Shown: one piece after another, positions 44,139 to 52,140 of the stretch | Layout of the letters: every line of letters starts with the position of its first letter | How positions within the stretch are numbered: position 1 is the stretch's first letter | Source: Streptomyces albiflavescens | GTDB lineage: Bacteria > Actinomycetota > Actinomycetes > Streptomycetales > Streptomycetaceae | NCBI RefSeq assembly: GCF_014645835.1 | Contig: NZ_BMMM01000010.1 | Location: 1-64,000, forward strand | Length of the DNA: 64,000 nucleotides | Reading direction: 5' to 3' | Made by a program: the position numbers and the translations under genes | Notes under the pieces: generated by a model | Database searches by the model: none | Told to the model about the DNA's origin: nothing | Seen by the model: only the letters and a program-made list of their open reading frames with translations

Positions 44139-45055
44139 CCGGCATCTCCCTCGGTGCCGTTGGCGAGTACCCCGAGAAGGTCCTCGGCGAGTTCCGGCTT
44201 GAGCAGTCCGTGGGCGAGCGCGCGATCGGCGGTCGCCCGGGCCATCGCGAGATAGCCGGCGACGGTCCCCGGGGCGTGCCTGCGCAACTCGGCGACGTGC
44301 GCGGCGACCGTGCCCGCGTCTCCGCGCGCGACGGGCCCGGTGAGCGCCGCGTCGCCCGACCTGAGGGCGTTGTCCAGGGCGGCGCCGAGCAGCGGGCCGA
44401 GCATCCGGTCGGGGGCCTCCACGCCCGCGGTGCGCAGCAGCTCCATGGACTCGGCGACCAGCGTCACCAGGTGGTTGGCGCCGAGCGCGAGGGCCGCGTG
44501 GTAGAGCGGCCGGCTCTCCTCGGCGATCCACTCGGGCTCGCCGCCCATCTCGATCACCAGAGCCTCGGCGGCCAGCCGCAGCTCCTCGGGCGCGGTGACC
44601 CCGAAGGAGCATCCGGCGAGCCGCTGTACGTCCACAGGGGTGCCGGTGAAGGTCATCGCGGGGTGCAGCGCGAGGGGCAGCGCGCCCGCCCTGAGCGCCG
44701 GGTCGAGCACGCGCGCGCCGTACCGCCCGGAGGTGTGCACCAGCAGCTGGCCGGGCCGCACGGCCCCCGTCTCGGCGAGTCCCTCGACCAGCCCGGGCAG
44801 GGCGTCGTCCGGGACGGTCAGCAGCACGAGCTCCGCGCGCTCCAGGACCTGCGCCGGGGACACCAGCGGCACGTCGGGCAGCAGCTGCGCGGCCCGCCGC
44901 TTGGAGGCGTCGGAGACCCCCGAGACGGCCACCGGGCGGTGCCCGGCCAGCTGGAGTGCCGCGGCGAGCGCGGGGCCGACACGGCCGGCGCCGACAACGC
45001 CGACGGTGAGCCGCGCGGGGCGGTCCTTGGGGTCTGGCTGTGGGAATGTACTCAC
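44135..45055 (-). CDS. Rossmann-like and DUF2520 domain protein
   Basis: A 306-aa protein with an N-terminal NAD(P)-binding fold (GVVGAGRVGPALAAALQLAGH near 19-39) and a C-terminal helical DUF2520 domain. It resembles the ketopantoate reductase/ProC superfamily. In actinobacteria it commonly precedes panC, which suggests a role in pantothenate synthesis, perhaps making pantoate; this is inference. It is the first gene of the cofactor operon. Confidence 0.88.
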   Translation of the reverse strand: MSTFPQPDPKDRPARLTVGVVGAGRVGPALAAALQLAGHRPVAVSGVSDASKRRAAQLLPDVPLVSPAQVLERAELVLLTVPDDALPGLVEGLAETGAVRPGQLLVHTSGRYGARVLDPALRAGALPLALHPAMTFTGTPVDVQRLAGCSFGVTAPEELRLAAEALVIEMGGEPEWIAEESRPLYHAALALGANHLVTLVAESMELLRTAGVEAPDRMLGPLLGAALDNALRSGDAALTGPVARGDAGTVAAHVAELRRHAPGTVAGYLAMARATADRALAHGLLKPELAEDLLGVLANGTEGDAG

Positions 45056-45226
45056 TCGACGGCGGCCTTCCGTTCCAGTCCGCTCGGGGTACCGGACGAT
45101 TTCTCGTCATGTTAACGCGATTGGTTCGACGCCCGTTTGGCCGTCCACAGGCTGTGGGTTTCCGCAGGTCCTGGGGGTGCGGAAATCGGGGTGACCGCTC
45201 GGGTGGGCTCGCGACATCATCCAGGG

Positions 45227-46459
45227 ATGAGCGACACGGCGGCAGAGACCGAGAAGGAGCCCGCGGAGCAGCCCTCGGGCGGGACGGCCGAGCAGGTCAC
45301 GGAGGAGACGGCGGAGCTGTCCCCGGAGCAACGGTTCGAACGGCGTGCTGTCGCCTGGAGAGCAGCGGAGCGGGTGCTGTGGAGGCCCAGCTACCAGCAG
45401 ACGATCCGCGAGCGCCTGGCCTGGCTGGACGAGGGCGCCGAGGGCAGGTACGACCTCGACCGGCGGGCGGACATGTACGGCGACGGGATCGTCGAGACGC
45501 TGGAGGAGCGGGTCGCGGGTCTGCTCGGCAAGGAGGCCGCTGCCTTCTTCCCCACCGGCACCATGGCCCAGCAGGTCGCCCTGCGCTGCTGGGCGGGCCG
45601 CACCGGGAACGCGACCGTCGCGGTGCATGCGCTCGGCCATCCCGAGGTCCATGAGCGTCATGCGTTCAGCCAGGTCAGCGGCCTGCGTCCGGTGCGTGTG
45701 ACCGACCAGCCCCGGCTCCCGACCGCCGAGGAGGTACGGGACTTCGACGAACCCTTCGGGGCCCTGCTGCTGGAACTGCCGCTCAGGGACGCCGGTTTCG
45801 TGCTGCCGTCCTGGGAGGAGCTCTCCGAGGCCGTGGAGGCCGCCCGGGAACGCGACGCGGTGGTCCACTTCGACGGGGCCCGGCTGTGGGAGTGCACCAC
45901 GCACTTCGACCGCCCCCTGGACGAGATCGCGGGTCTCGCCGACAGCGTCTACGTGTCGTTCTACAAGTCGCTCGGCGGCTTCGGCGGGGCGGCGATCGCG
46001 GGCCCGAAGACCCTCGTCGACGAGGCGAAGACCTGGCGGCACAGGTACGGCGGCATGATCCTCCAGCAGTTCCCGACGGCCCTGGCCGCGCTCATCGGCC
46101 TGGAGCAGGAGCTGCCCCGGCTGCCGGAATACGTGGCCCACGCGCGCGTGGTCGCCGCCGCGCTGCGCGAGGGGCTCGCGGAGGCCGGAGTCCCGTGGGC
46201 ACGCGTCCATCCCGAGGAGCCGCACACCCACCAGTTCCAGGTCTGGCTGCCGTACGACCCCGACACGCTCACCAACGCGGGGCTGCGGCAGACCGAGGAG
46301 ACGAAGACCGGCCTCTTCGCGCAGAGTTGGGTCCGTGGTGGTCCAGGACTGTCCTTCACCGAGGTCACGGTGGCGACGCCCGGCCTGGAGTGGACGGCCG
46401 ACGACGTCAAGGCGGCCGTACACGACTTCGTGGGGCGGCTGCGCGACGTCAGCAGCTGA
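45227..46459 (+). CDS. PLP-dependent threonine aldolase-like enzyme
   Basis: A 410-aa fold-type I PLP enzyme of the beta-eliminating lyase/threonine aldolase family. Visible are FFPTGTMAQQVALR near 104-117, the cofactor Asp in VHFDGARLWE, and the PLP lysine in YVSFYKSLGGFGGA near residue 248. An acidic N-terminal tail (1-35) is extra. It may cleave threonine, allo-threonine or a related beta-hydroxy amino acid. ATG at 45227. Confidence 0.88.
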   Translation: MSDTAAETEKEPAEQPSGGTAEQVTEETAELSPEQRFERRAVAWRAAERVLWRPSYQQTIRERLAWLDEGAEGRYDLDRRADMYGDGIVETLEERVAGLLGKEAAAFFPTGTMAQQVALRCWAGRTGNATVAVHALGHPEVHERHAFSQVSGLRPVRVTDQPRLPTAEEVRDFDEPFGALLLELPLRDAGFVLPSWEELSEAVEAARERDAVVHFDGARLWECTTHFDRPLDEIAGLADSVYVSFYKSLGGFGGAAIAGPKTLVDEAKTWRHRYGGMILQQFPTALAALIGLEQELPRLPEYVAHARVVAAALREGLAEAGVPWARVHPEEPHTHQFQVWLPYDPDTLTNAGLRQTEETKTGLFAQSWVRGGPGLSFTEVTVATPGLEWTADDVKAAVHDFVGRLRDVSS

Positions 46460-46661
46460 CACGGCGCCCGTGCAGCCACCGGGTCAGGGTCTCCCGTATC
46501 CGACCGTGGGCCGGGTGCCCCGCCACGACCGCCCGGAACTGCCGGTGGTCACGCAGCTCACGCGCGACCTGCCAGTCATGGCTGCCGGGTGCGGGCGGGG
46601 CCGGCTCGCCGTGCTGCGCGGCCCGGTAGGCGTCCAGGAAGTACTGCTGGGTGATGCTCAT
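46449..46661 (-). CDS. Small conserved protein (70 aa)
   Basis: A 70-aa protein starting MSITQQYFLDAYRAAQHGE, with two Trp residues and a basic end. No known domain, but the codon bias is typical and GAGAGGCGAAG precedes the ATG. It overlaps the convergent aldolase-like gene by 11 bp. Confidence 0.72.
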   Translation of the reverse strand: MSITQQYFLDAYRAAQHGEPAPPAPGSHDWQVARELRDHRQFRAVVAGHPAHGRIRETLTRWLHGRRVSC

Positions 46662-46809
46662 GGCACTTCGCCTCTCGGGGCGAGGGGTGGGATCCGGTAG
46701 GCCCGCGGCCCCATGCGTCGGCGACTCCGCCGCGGACCGGTGATCCCAGGTTGCGCCTGCTCACGGCGTCTGTCGCCCCGGTTGACGGCCGACGTCAATC
46801 GGGGCGGCG

Positions 46810-46832
46810 TTGTCAGTGGCGGAGTGCACCAT
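46810..46832 (+). promoter_or_regulatory. RecA-NDp-like box before the ArsR-type gene
   Basis: TTGTCAGTG (46810-46818) is a perfect match to the upstream half of the damage promoter. Eight bases later is CACCAT (46827-46832), a weak -10 that deviates from TANNNT at its first base. A start point near 46840 would make the mRNA leaderless at ATG 46840. Confidence 0.5.
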
Positions 46833-46839
46833 GGGGGAC

Positions 46840-47946
46840 ATGAGCGTGCACATCGACATCACCGGACTGCGACGGGAGCGGATCGCCGTCGTGCCGTCGC
46901 CGCTGGCCGAGCTCGGGATGGCATTGCACGCCCTGGCCGAACCGGCGCACCACCCCGGGCTGCAGGGCTGGGCGACCGGTGTGACCGCGCGGCTCGACCC
47001 GCACCTCGCGGACCGGATGTGCGAGGCGGACTTCCTGTGGCGTACGACGTTCTCGGACCTGTTCCTGCCCTGCGCGGGCATCCCGGGCGGGACCACGCTG
47101 CCGGGCGCGACGCTCGCCGAGGACCTGGACCTGCTCGACAAGCTCACGGACGAGCAGTTCGTGGACGCGGCCCTGGAGTTCACGTGCGCGCTGGCGTACA
47201 GCTCGTACGGGCCCCACGCGCTCTCCGACCCGGAGGTGCGCCGGCGTGCCGTGGATCTGGCCGCCTCGCGCGGGCCGCAGCAGACGCGGTTCACCGAGCG
47301 GCTGCTGGAGGATCCGCCGCGCGTGCGGACCTGGCTGAGGCAGTTCCTGGAGGACTGCGACGAGGCCTTCTTCGCCGAGTCCTGGTCCCGGCTGCGCCAC
47401 CAGCTCGCCGCGGAGGCCCGACACAAGACGGACCTGCTCCGGCACAAGAGCCTGACCGAGGCGCTGACCTCGGTGTCCCCCGCGGTGTCGCTGGACGAGA
47501 CGGCCGGGCGGCTCACCGTCGACAAGCTGACCGAGGGCCACACGGTCACGACGGACGGCGGCCTCCTGCTCGTACCCACCAGCCTCGGCCGGCCCCACCT
47601 GCTGGTGCTGCACCGGTACGGGTGGCAGCCGGTGCTGCACTATCCCGTCGGCTCCCCCGAACTCGCCGCCCCGCCCTCGGTCGAGCAGCTGAGCCTGCGG
47701 ATGACCGCGCTGTCCCACCCGGTCCGGATGCGGATCTGCCGTCACCTGGCCCGCAGCGCCTACACCACGGGCGAGCTGGCGCAGGTGCACGGGATGACGG
47801 CTCCCGAGATATCCCGGCATCTGAGTGTGCTGAAGAAGGCGGGGCTGATCACCACGAGACGCCGGGGCCGGTATGTACTGCACCAACTGGACGTCACCGT
47901 GGTGGCTCGACTGGGGAGTGACTTCTTGGAAGGCGTTCTGCGCTGA
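46840..47946 (+). CDS. ArsR-type HTH regulator with DUF5937 domain
   Basis: A 368-aa protein. The first ~240 residues form a helical DUF5937-like region found fused to ArsR domains in streptomycetes. The C-terminal winged helix (about 285-365) includes LSHPVRMRICRHLARSAYTTGELAQ, MTAPEISRHLSVLKKAGL and RRRGRYVLHQLD. No metal-site cysteines are obvious. Start ATG 46840, or ATG 46831 with GGAG 7 bases before. Confidence 0.88.
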   Translation: MSVHIDITGLRRERIAVVPSPLAELGMALHALAEPAHHPGLQGWATGVTARLDPHLADRMCEADFLWRTTFSDLFLPCAGIPGGTTLPGATLAEDLDLLDKLTDEQFVDAALEFTCALAYSSYGPHALSDPEVRRRAVDLAASRGPQQTRFTERLLEDPPRVRTWLRQFLEDCDEAFFAESWSRLRHQLAAEARHKTDLLRHKSLTEALTSVSPAVSLDETAGRLTVDKLTEGHTVTTDGGLLLVPTSLGRPHLLVLHRYGWQPVLHYPVGSPELAAPPSVEQLSLRMTALSHPVRMRICRHLARSAYTTGELAQVHGMTAPEISRHLSVLKKAGLITTRRRGRYVLHQLDVTVVARLGSDFLEGVLR

Positions 47947-48003
47947 GGCCTGTGGACACCTTGCGGACCGTGGACGGTCGCGCCGACCACCGCGGCCCGC
48001 GGC

Positions 48004-48636
48004 TCAGTCGAAGCGGATGTGCTTCGCACCCGTCCACGCCCGCCGCAGGCGCCCCCGCAGCACGCCGTCCTTGTTCGGCGTGAGCGTCAGACCCGCCAAC
48101 ACGGCAATGCGGTCGGCTGTCTTGGCGACCGTCGTGTGGTCCGTCCACAGATGCTCGGCGAACTCCGGCTCGCGCAGCCGCTCCAGGCAGTGGTCGAGCT
48201 GCTGCACGGCCCAACTCTCGCGCCGCAGCGGGGCGTCCTTGCCGGCGACGTACTGAAGGAGATGCCCGAAGCCACGCTCACGCAGCCGCTTCAGCACGGT
48301 CTCGCGCTCGGCCAGGAGCGCGAAGTGCCGTACGTCGTGGCCCAGTTCACCCAGCCGCCCGACGGTCTCCTCGAAGTAGCGAGGGTTCGTGACCGTCATG
48401 GGCGCGATGACGACGCCGTCGTGCTTGCCGAGGGCGAGGTCGAGCACCTCGACCACACCCCGCCGCCAGGACTCCAAGTCCTGGAAATCTCCGCGCAGTT
48501 CGGGCGGCAGCATGCGGCGCAGGCCGAAGCCGGCGTGTTCCGGGTCGCAGACGACGCTGCCGGGCAGCCGCCGCTGGATCTCGTGTGCGGTCTGTGTCTT
48601 GCCGCCCCCGAAGGGGCCGTTGATCCACAGGAGCAT
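48004..48636 (-). CDS. TmrB-like P-loop protein
   Basis: A 210-aa ATP-binding protein resembling Bacillus TmrB, which confers tunicamycin resistance. Shared features are the start LLWINGPFGGGKTQTAHEI (Walker A near 7-14), CDPEHAGFGLR, APMTVTNPRYF, HFALLAERETVLKRLRER, and the end KHIRFD. Tunicamycin is a Streptomyces product, so a protective role is plausible, but the match is from memory of the TmrB sequence. Confidence 0.85.
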   Translation of the reverse strand: MLLWINGPFGGGKTQTAHEIQRRLPGSVVCDPEHAGFGLRRMLPPELRGDFQDLESWRRGVVEVLDLALGKHDGVVIAPMTVTNPRYFEETVGRLGELGHDVRHFALLAERETVLKRLRERGFGHLLQYVAGKDAPLRRESWAVQQLDHCLERLREPEFAEHLWTDHTTVAKTADRIAVLAGLTLTPNKDGVLRGRLRRAWTGAKHIRFD

Positions 48637-48747
48637 GCGCAGACCCTAGTGCGTGGCGGTTACGCCGCGGTCACGCTCCCGGCATCCCGGCGCCCGCAGC
48701 CGGGCCGGGCGGGGCCGGGCGGGGCCGGGCCGGCCCGGGCCACCGAG

Positions 48748-49419
48748 TCAGCCGTGGCCGCCCGCGCGCACCAGCCCCGTCTCGTACGCGAGCACGACCA
48801 CCTGCACCCGGTCCCGCAGCCCCAGCTTGGTCAGGATGCGCCCGACATGCGTCTTCACCGTCGCCTCGGACAGGACGAGGCGCGCGGCGATCTCCCCGTT
48901 CGACAGGCCCTGCGCGACCAGCACCATGACCTCGCGCTCACGGTCGGTGAGCCGCTCCAGCTCCTTGTGCTGGGGCTCCTTGCCGACGTGCGGCAGCATC
49001 GGCGCGAAACGGTCCAGCAGGCGCCGGGTGGTGGAGGGCGCGACCACGGCGTCACCGCTGTGCACGGAGCGGATGGCGGTGAGCAGCTCGCCGGGCGGCA
49101 CGTCCTTGAGCATGAAGCCGGAGGCGCCCGCCTTCAGCCCGGAGAAGGCGTACTCGTCGAGGTCGAAGGTGGTGAGGATCAGCACCTTGGGCGGGTTGGG
49201 CTCGGAGCAGATGCGGCGGGTGGTCTCGACGCCGTCCAGCTTCGGCATGCGGACATCCATCAGCACCACGTCGACCGCGGTGGCGCGCAGCACCTGGAGG
49301 GCCTCGACGCCGTCGCCCGCCTCGGCCACGACCTCCATGTCCGGCTGGGCGGCGAGCACCATCCGGAAACCGGTGCGCAGCAGCACCTGGTCGTCGACGA
49401 GCATGACTCGGATCGCCAT
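48748..49419 (-). CDS. NarL/LuxR-type response regulator
   Basis: A 223-aa regulator. Receiver domain with VDD at 8-10, phospho-acceptor D55 in LMDVRMP, a Thr (LTTFD) and Lys (LKDV). The LuxR helix-turn-helix (about 155-210) has LTDREREVMVLVAQGLSNGEIA and TVKTHV. It is the partner of the kinase encoded 122 bp upstream, but a strong promoter in the gap gives it independent transcription. Confidence 0.94.
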   Translation of the reverse strand: MAIRVMLVDDQVLLRTGFRMVLAAQPDMEVVAEAGDGVEALQVLRATAVDVVLMDVRMPKLDGVETTRRICSEPNPPKVLILTTFDLDEYAFSGLKAGASGFMLKDVPPGELLTAIRSVHSGDAVVAPSTTRRLLDRFAPMLPHVGKEPQHKELERLTDREREVMVLVAQGLSNGEIAARLVLSEATVKTHVGRILTKLGLRDRVQVVVLAYETGLVRAGGHG

Positions 49420-49475
49420 CGGGGTCCTCTTCCCTCTCTGTCACAAGCTCGGTGAAAAGCTCTGCCAGAATTCAA

Positions 49476-49504
49476 AAGCTATAGAGCGGTCAAATAGCGG
49501 TCAA
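49476..49504 (-). promoter_or_regulatory. Promoter of the response regulator gene
   Basis: TTGACC (49504-49499) and TAGCTT (49481-49476) are separated by 17 bases, a near-consensus vegetative promoter. TTGACCGCTA-type sequence is repeated (49485-49491 and 49499-49504), and AGCTAT occurs twice, in the most AT-rich 60 bp nearby. Confidence 0.65.
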
Positions 49505-49541
49505 AAAGCTATGTAGCGGCCAAAAGGGGGCGTTACAGGTG

Positions 49542-50747
49542 TCAGTGGGCGGGCTTCAGCGGCAACAGGGCGCTGATGCGGAAGCCTCCACCGGGCCGGG
49601 GCCCCGCGTCCAGGGTGCCGCCGACCATCCCGACGCGCTCGCGCATGCCGATCAGGCCGTGACCCCGTCCGTCGGCGCCCCCCTCCTCGTACAGCTCGTG
49701 GGGTGCGCCCTTGCCGTCGTCCTCGACGAGGAGTCCGAGGCCGTCGTCGAAGTAGACCAGGCGCACACTCGCACCCGCGTTCGGCCCCCCGTGCTTGCGC
49801 GTGTTGGTCAGCGCCTCCTGCACGATGCGGTACGCCGTGAGTTCCACGCCGCTGGGGAGGGGGCGCGGGGTGCCCTCCACCTTGAAGTCGACCGGGAGGC
49901 CCGAGGTGCGGCACTGCTCGATGAGGTCGTCGAGCTGCTCGACGTCGGGCTGCGGCACGTACTCGCCGGTCTCCTGGTGCTCGCCGGTGCGCAGTACGCC
50001 GAGCAGGCGGCGCATCTCGGCGAGGGCCTGACGGCCGGTTCCGGAGATGGTCTCCAGGGCCTTCTTGGCCTGGTCGGGGGCAGTGTCCATGACGTACGCG
50101 GCGCCGTCGGCCTGGACCACCATCACCGAGACGTTGTGCGCGACGACGTCGTGCAGTTCGCGCGCGATCCGGGCGCGCTCGGCGGCGACCGCGACCTTGG
50201 CCTGCGCCTCGCGCTCCTTCTCCAGACGGGCGGCGCGCTCCTCAAGCTGGGCGAAGTAGGCGCGGCGGGTGCGCAGAGAGTCGCCGAGCACCCAGGCGAG
50301 AGCGAACGGCACCGTCTGGAAGACCGCTATCGCGACATGGCCCAGGGCACTCGTGCCCCCCTGCGGCCAGCGCACCTCCGCGAGGGTCGCCGCGCCCAGG
50401 CCGACGGACAGCGCGAGCCGGGAGGCCCAGCGCGCCCCGTTCGCGGCGACCGTGTAGACGATCACCAGCATGGCGAAGTCGGCGACCATCGTCTCGACGT
50501 CCAGGGCCAGCTGAACCGCACCGATCGCGCAGGCCAGCAGGAGCATCTTCTCCGGCATACGACGGCGCAGCGCGACGACGACGGACAGGAAGGCGGAGAT
50601 CGCGAGCACCGCGGCGAACGATCCGTGGTGGTCCGGGGCCTCGTTGACACTCGCGGCACTCGCGCCGGTCAGCCCGAGCAGGACGACGGCCCAGGCGGTG
50701 TCGACCCACGTCGGGTGTCTGCGGAGAAAGTCATAGAGGCGCTGCAC
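49542..50747 (-). CDS. Sensor histidine kinase, NarX/DesK type
   Basis: A 401-aa kinase with four or five membrane segments (about 15-150), a coiled linker, a HisKA_3 domain with the phospho-acceptor His in ARELHDVVAHNVSVM (about 198-212), and a C-terminal ATPase domain (TNTRKH, DDGKG, GHGLIGMRERV). It forms a two-component system with the response regulator downstream. The signal is unknown. Confidence 0.94.
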   Translation of the reverse strand: MQRLYDFLRRHPTWVDTAWAVVLLGLTGASAASVNEAPDHHGSFAAVLAISAFLSVVVALRRRMPEKMLLLACAIGAVQLALDVETMVADFAMLVIVYTVAANGARWASRLALSVGLGAATLAEVRWPQGGTSALGHVAIAVFQTVPFALAWVLGDSLRTRRAYFAQLEERAARLEKEREAQAKVAVAAERARIARELHDVVAHNVSVMVVQADGAAYVMDTAPDQAKKALETISGTGRQALAEMRRLLGVLRTGEHQETGEYVPQPDVEQLDDLIEQCRTSGLPVDFKVEGTPRPLPSGVELTAYRIVQEALTNTRKHGGPNAGASVRLVYFDDGLGLLVEDDGKGAPHELYEEGGADGRGHGLIGMRERVGMVGGTLDAGPRPGGGFRISALLPLKPAH

Positions 50748-50865
50748 GTAACCCAGAGTAGGGAAGCGTGCAGTGTGCAGGGGTCAACCGGAGGGTCGAT
50801 CCGTAACCGGAACTCGTACTCCCCAAGGTGGAGGCCCCGCACTCCGTGACGCTTAGCCTGGCCCG

Positions 50866-52140
50866 GTGAGACGTGAGGCGACGGCTGAGTGGCGGGGTTG
50901 GCGCGAGGCGACGGAGGAGGCGCTGTACGGGCCCTCCGGCTTCTATCGCAGGCCCGAGGGGCCCGCGGGCCACTTCCGCACCTCGGTGCACGCGTCGCCC
51001 CTCTTCGCGCAGGCCGTGGCCCGGCTGCTGTGCCTCCTCGACGAGGCACTCGACCGCCCCGCCTCCCTCGCCTTCGTCGACATGGCGGCCGGCCGCGGCG
51101 AGTTGGTGACCGGCGTCCTCGCCGCGCTCCCCGCGGAGGTGGCCTCCCGCGCGCGCGGGTACGCGGTCGAGCGCGCCGACCGCCCCGCCGGCCTTGATCA
51201 CCGGATCGAGTGGCACGCCGAGCCGCCGAGGGGGATCACCGGCCTGCTGTTCGCCAATGAGTGGCTGGACAACGTGCCGGTGGATGTCGCCGAAGTGGAC
51301 TCCGACGGCGTACGACGTCTGGTTCTCGTACGAGGGGACGGGACCGAACGCCTCGGAGAGCCCGTGGAGGGGACGGACGCGGAGTGGCTGCGGAGGTGGT
51401 GGCCGCGGCCGTCCGAGACGCCGGGACCGGTGGCTGTGCCGCCTGAGGCGCCGTCCACGTCCGTGACTGTGCCGCCCGAGGCGCCGTCCACGTCCGACGC
51501 TCTGCCGTCCGAGCCGTCGGCATCCGACGCAGATGTTCTGCCGTCCGAACCGTCGGCATCCGAAGCAGACGTTCTGCCGTCCGGAAAGGCAGCCGCCGAA
51601 ATGCCGCCCTCCGAGCCGACGGAATCCGAAACGCCGCGCGCCGAAGGAGTCGACGCGCTCTCCGAAGGGACCCGCGCCGAAATCGGGCTCCCCCGGGACA
51701 CCGCTTGGGCCTCCGCCGTGTCGACGCTCGACCGGGGGCTCGCCGTCGCCGTCGACTACGCGCACTTCGCCGCCGCCCGGCCGCCCTTCGGGACGCTCAC
51801 GGGCTTCCGGGAGGGCCGGGAGACGGTGCCGGTGCCGGACGGGTCGTGCGACATCACCGCGCACGTGGCGCTCGACGCGTGCGCGGGGCCCGGGGCGCGC
51901 GTGATGACCCAGCGCGCCGCACTGCGCGCGCTGGGGGTGAGCGGCGCACGCCCTCCGCTCGCGCTCGCGTCCACGGACCCCAGCGCCTACGTGCGCGCCC
52001 TCGCGAGCGCGGGCGCGGCAGCGGAACTCACCGCGCCCGGCGGCCTCGGTGACTTCGGCTGGCTGCTCCAGCCGGTTGGAATTCCGGACGCACCCCTTGG
52101 GGGACTACTTGTCGATGTCCCCCACCACGAAGAACAGTGA
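50866..52140 (+). CDS. MidA/NDUFAF7-like SAM-dependent methyltransferase
   Basis: A 424-aa protein. The N-terminal part (GPSGFYRRP, GHFRTSVHASPLFAQAVARLL) and the SAM motif FVDMAAGRGELVTGVL fit the family that includes mitochondrial NDUFAF7/MidA, which dimethylates an arginine of complex I subunit NDUFS2. FANEWLDNVPVD matches the conserved NExxDxxPV-like region. Residues about 186-265 are a repetitive Pro/Ser/Glu insertion. GTG start at 50866. It converges on the NDUFS2 homologue nuoD with a 36-bp overlap, which supports this substrate. Confidence 0.85.
   Translation: MRREATAEWRGWREATEEALYGPSGFYRRPEGPAGHFRTSVHASPLFAQAVARLLCLLDEALDRPASLAFVDMAAGRGELVTGVLAALPAEVASRARGYAVERADRPAGLDHRIEWHAEPPRGITGLLFANEWLDNVPVDVAEVDSDGVRRLVLVRGDGTERLGEPVEGTDAEWLRRWWPRPSETPGPVAVPPEAPSTSVTVPPEAPSTSDALPSEPSASDADVLPSEPSASEADVLPSGKAAAEMPPSEPTESETPRAEGVDALSEGTRAEIGLPRDTAWASAVSTLDRGLAVAVDYAHFAAARPPFGTLTGFREGRETVPVPDGSCDITAHVALDACAGPGARVMTQRAALRALGVSGARPPLALASTDPSAYVRALASAGAAAELTAPGGLGDFGWLLQPVGIPDAPLGGLLVDVPHHEEQ

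Noticed and set aside
49541..49560. TGTCAGTG sequence near 49550 as a RecA-NDp promoter
   Set aside because: No TANNNT box 8 bases downstream, and it lies in the 3' coding end of the histidine kinase.
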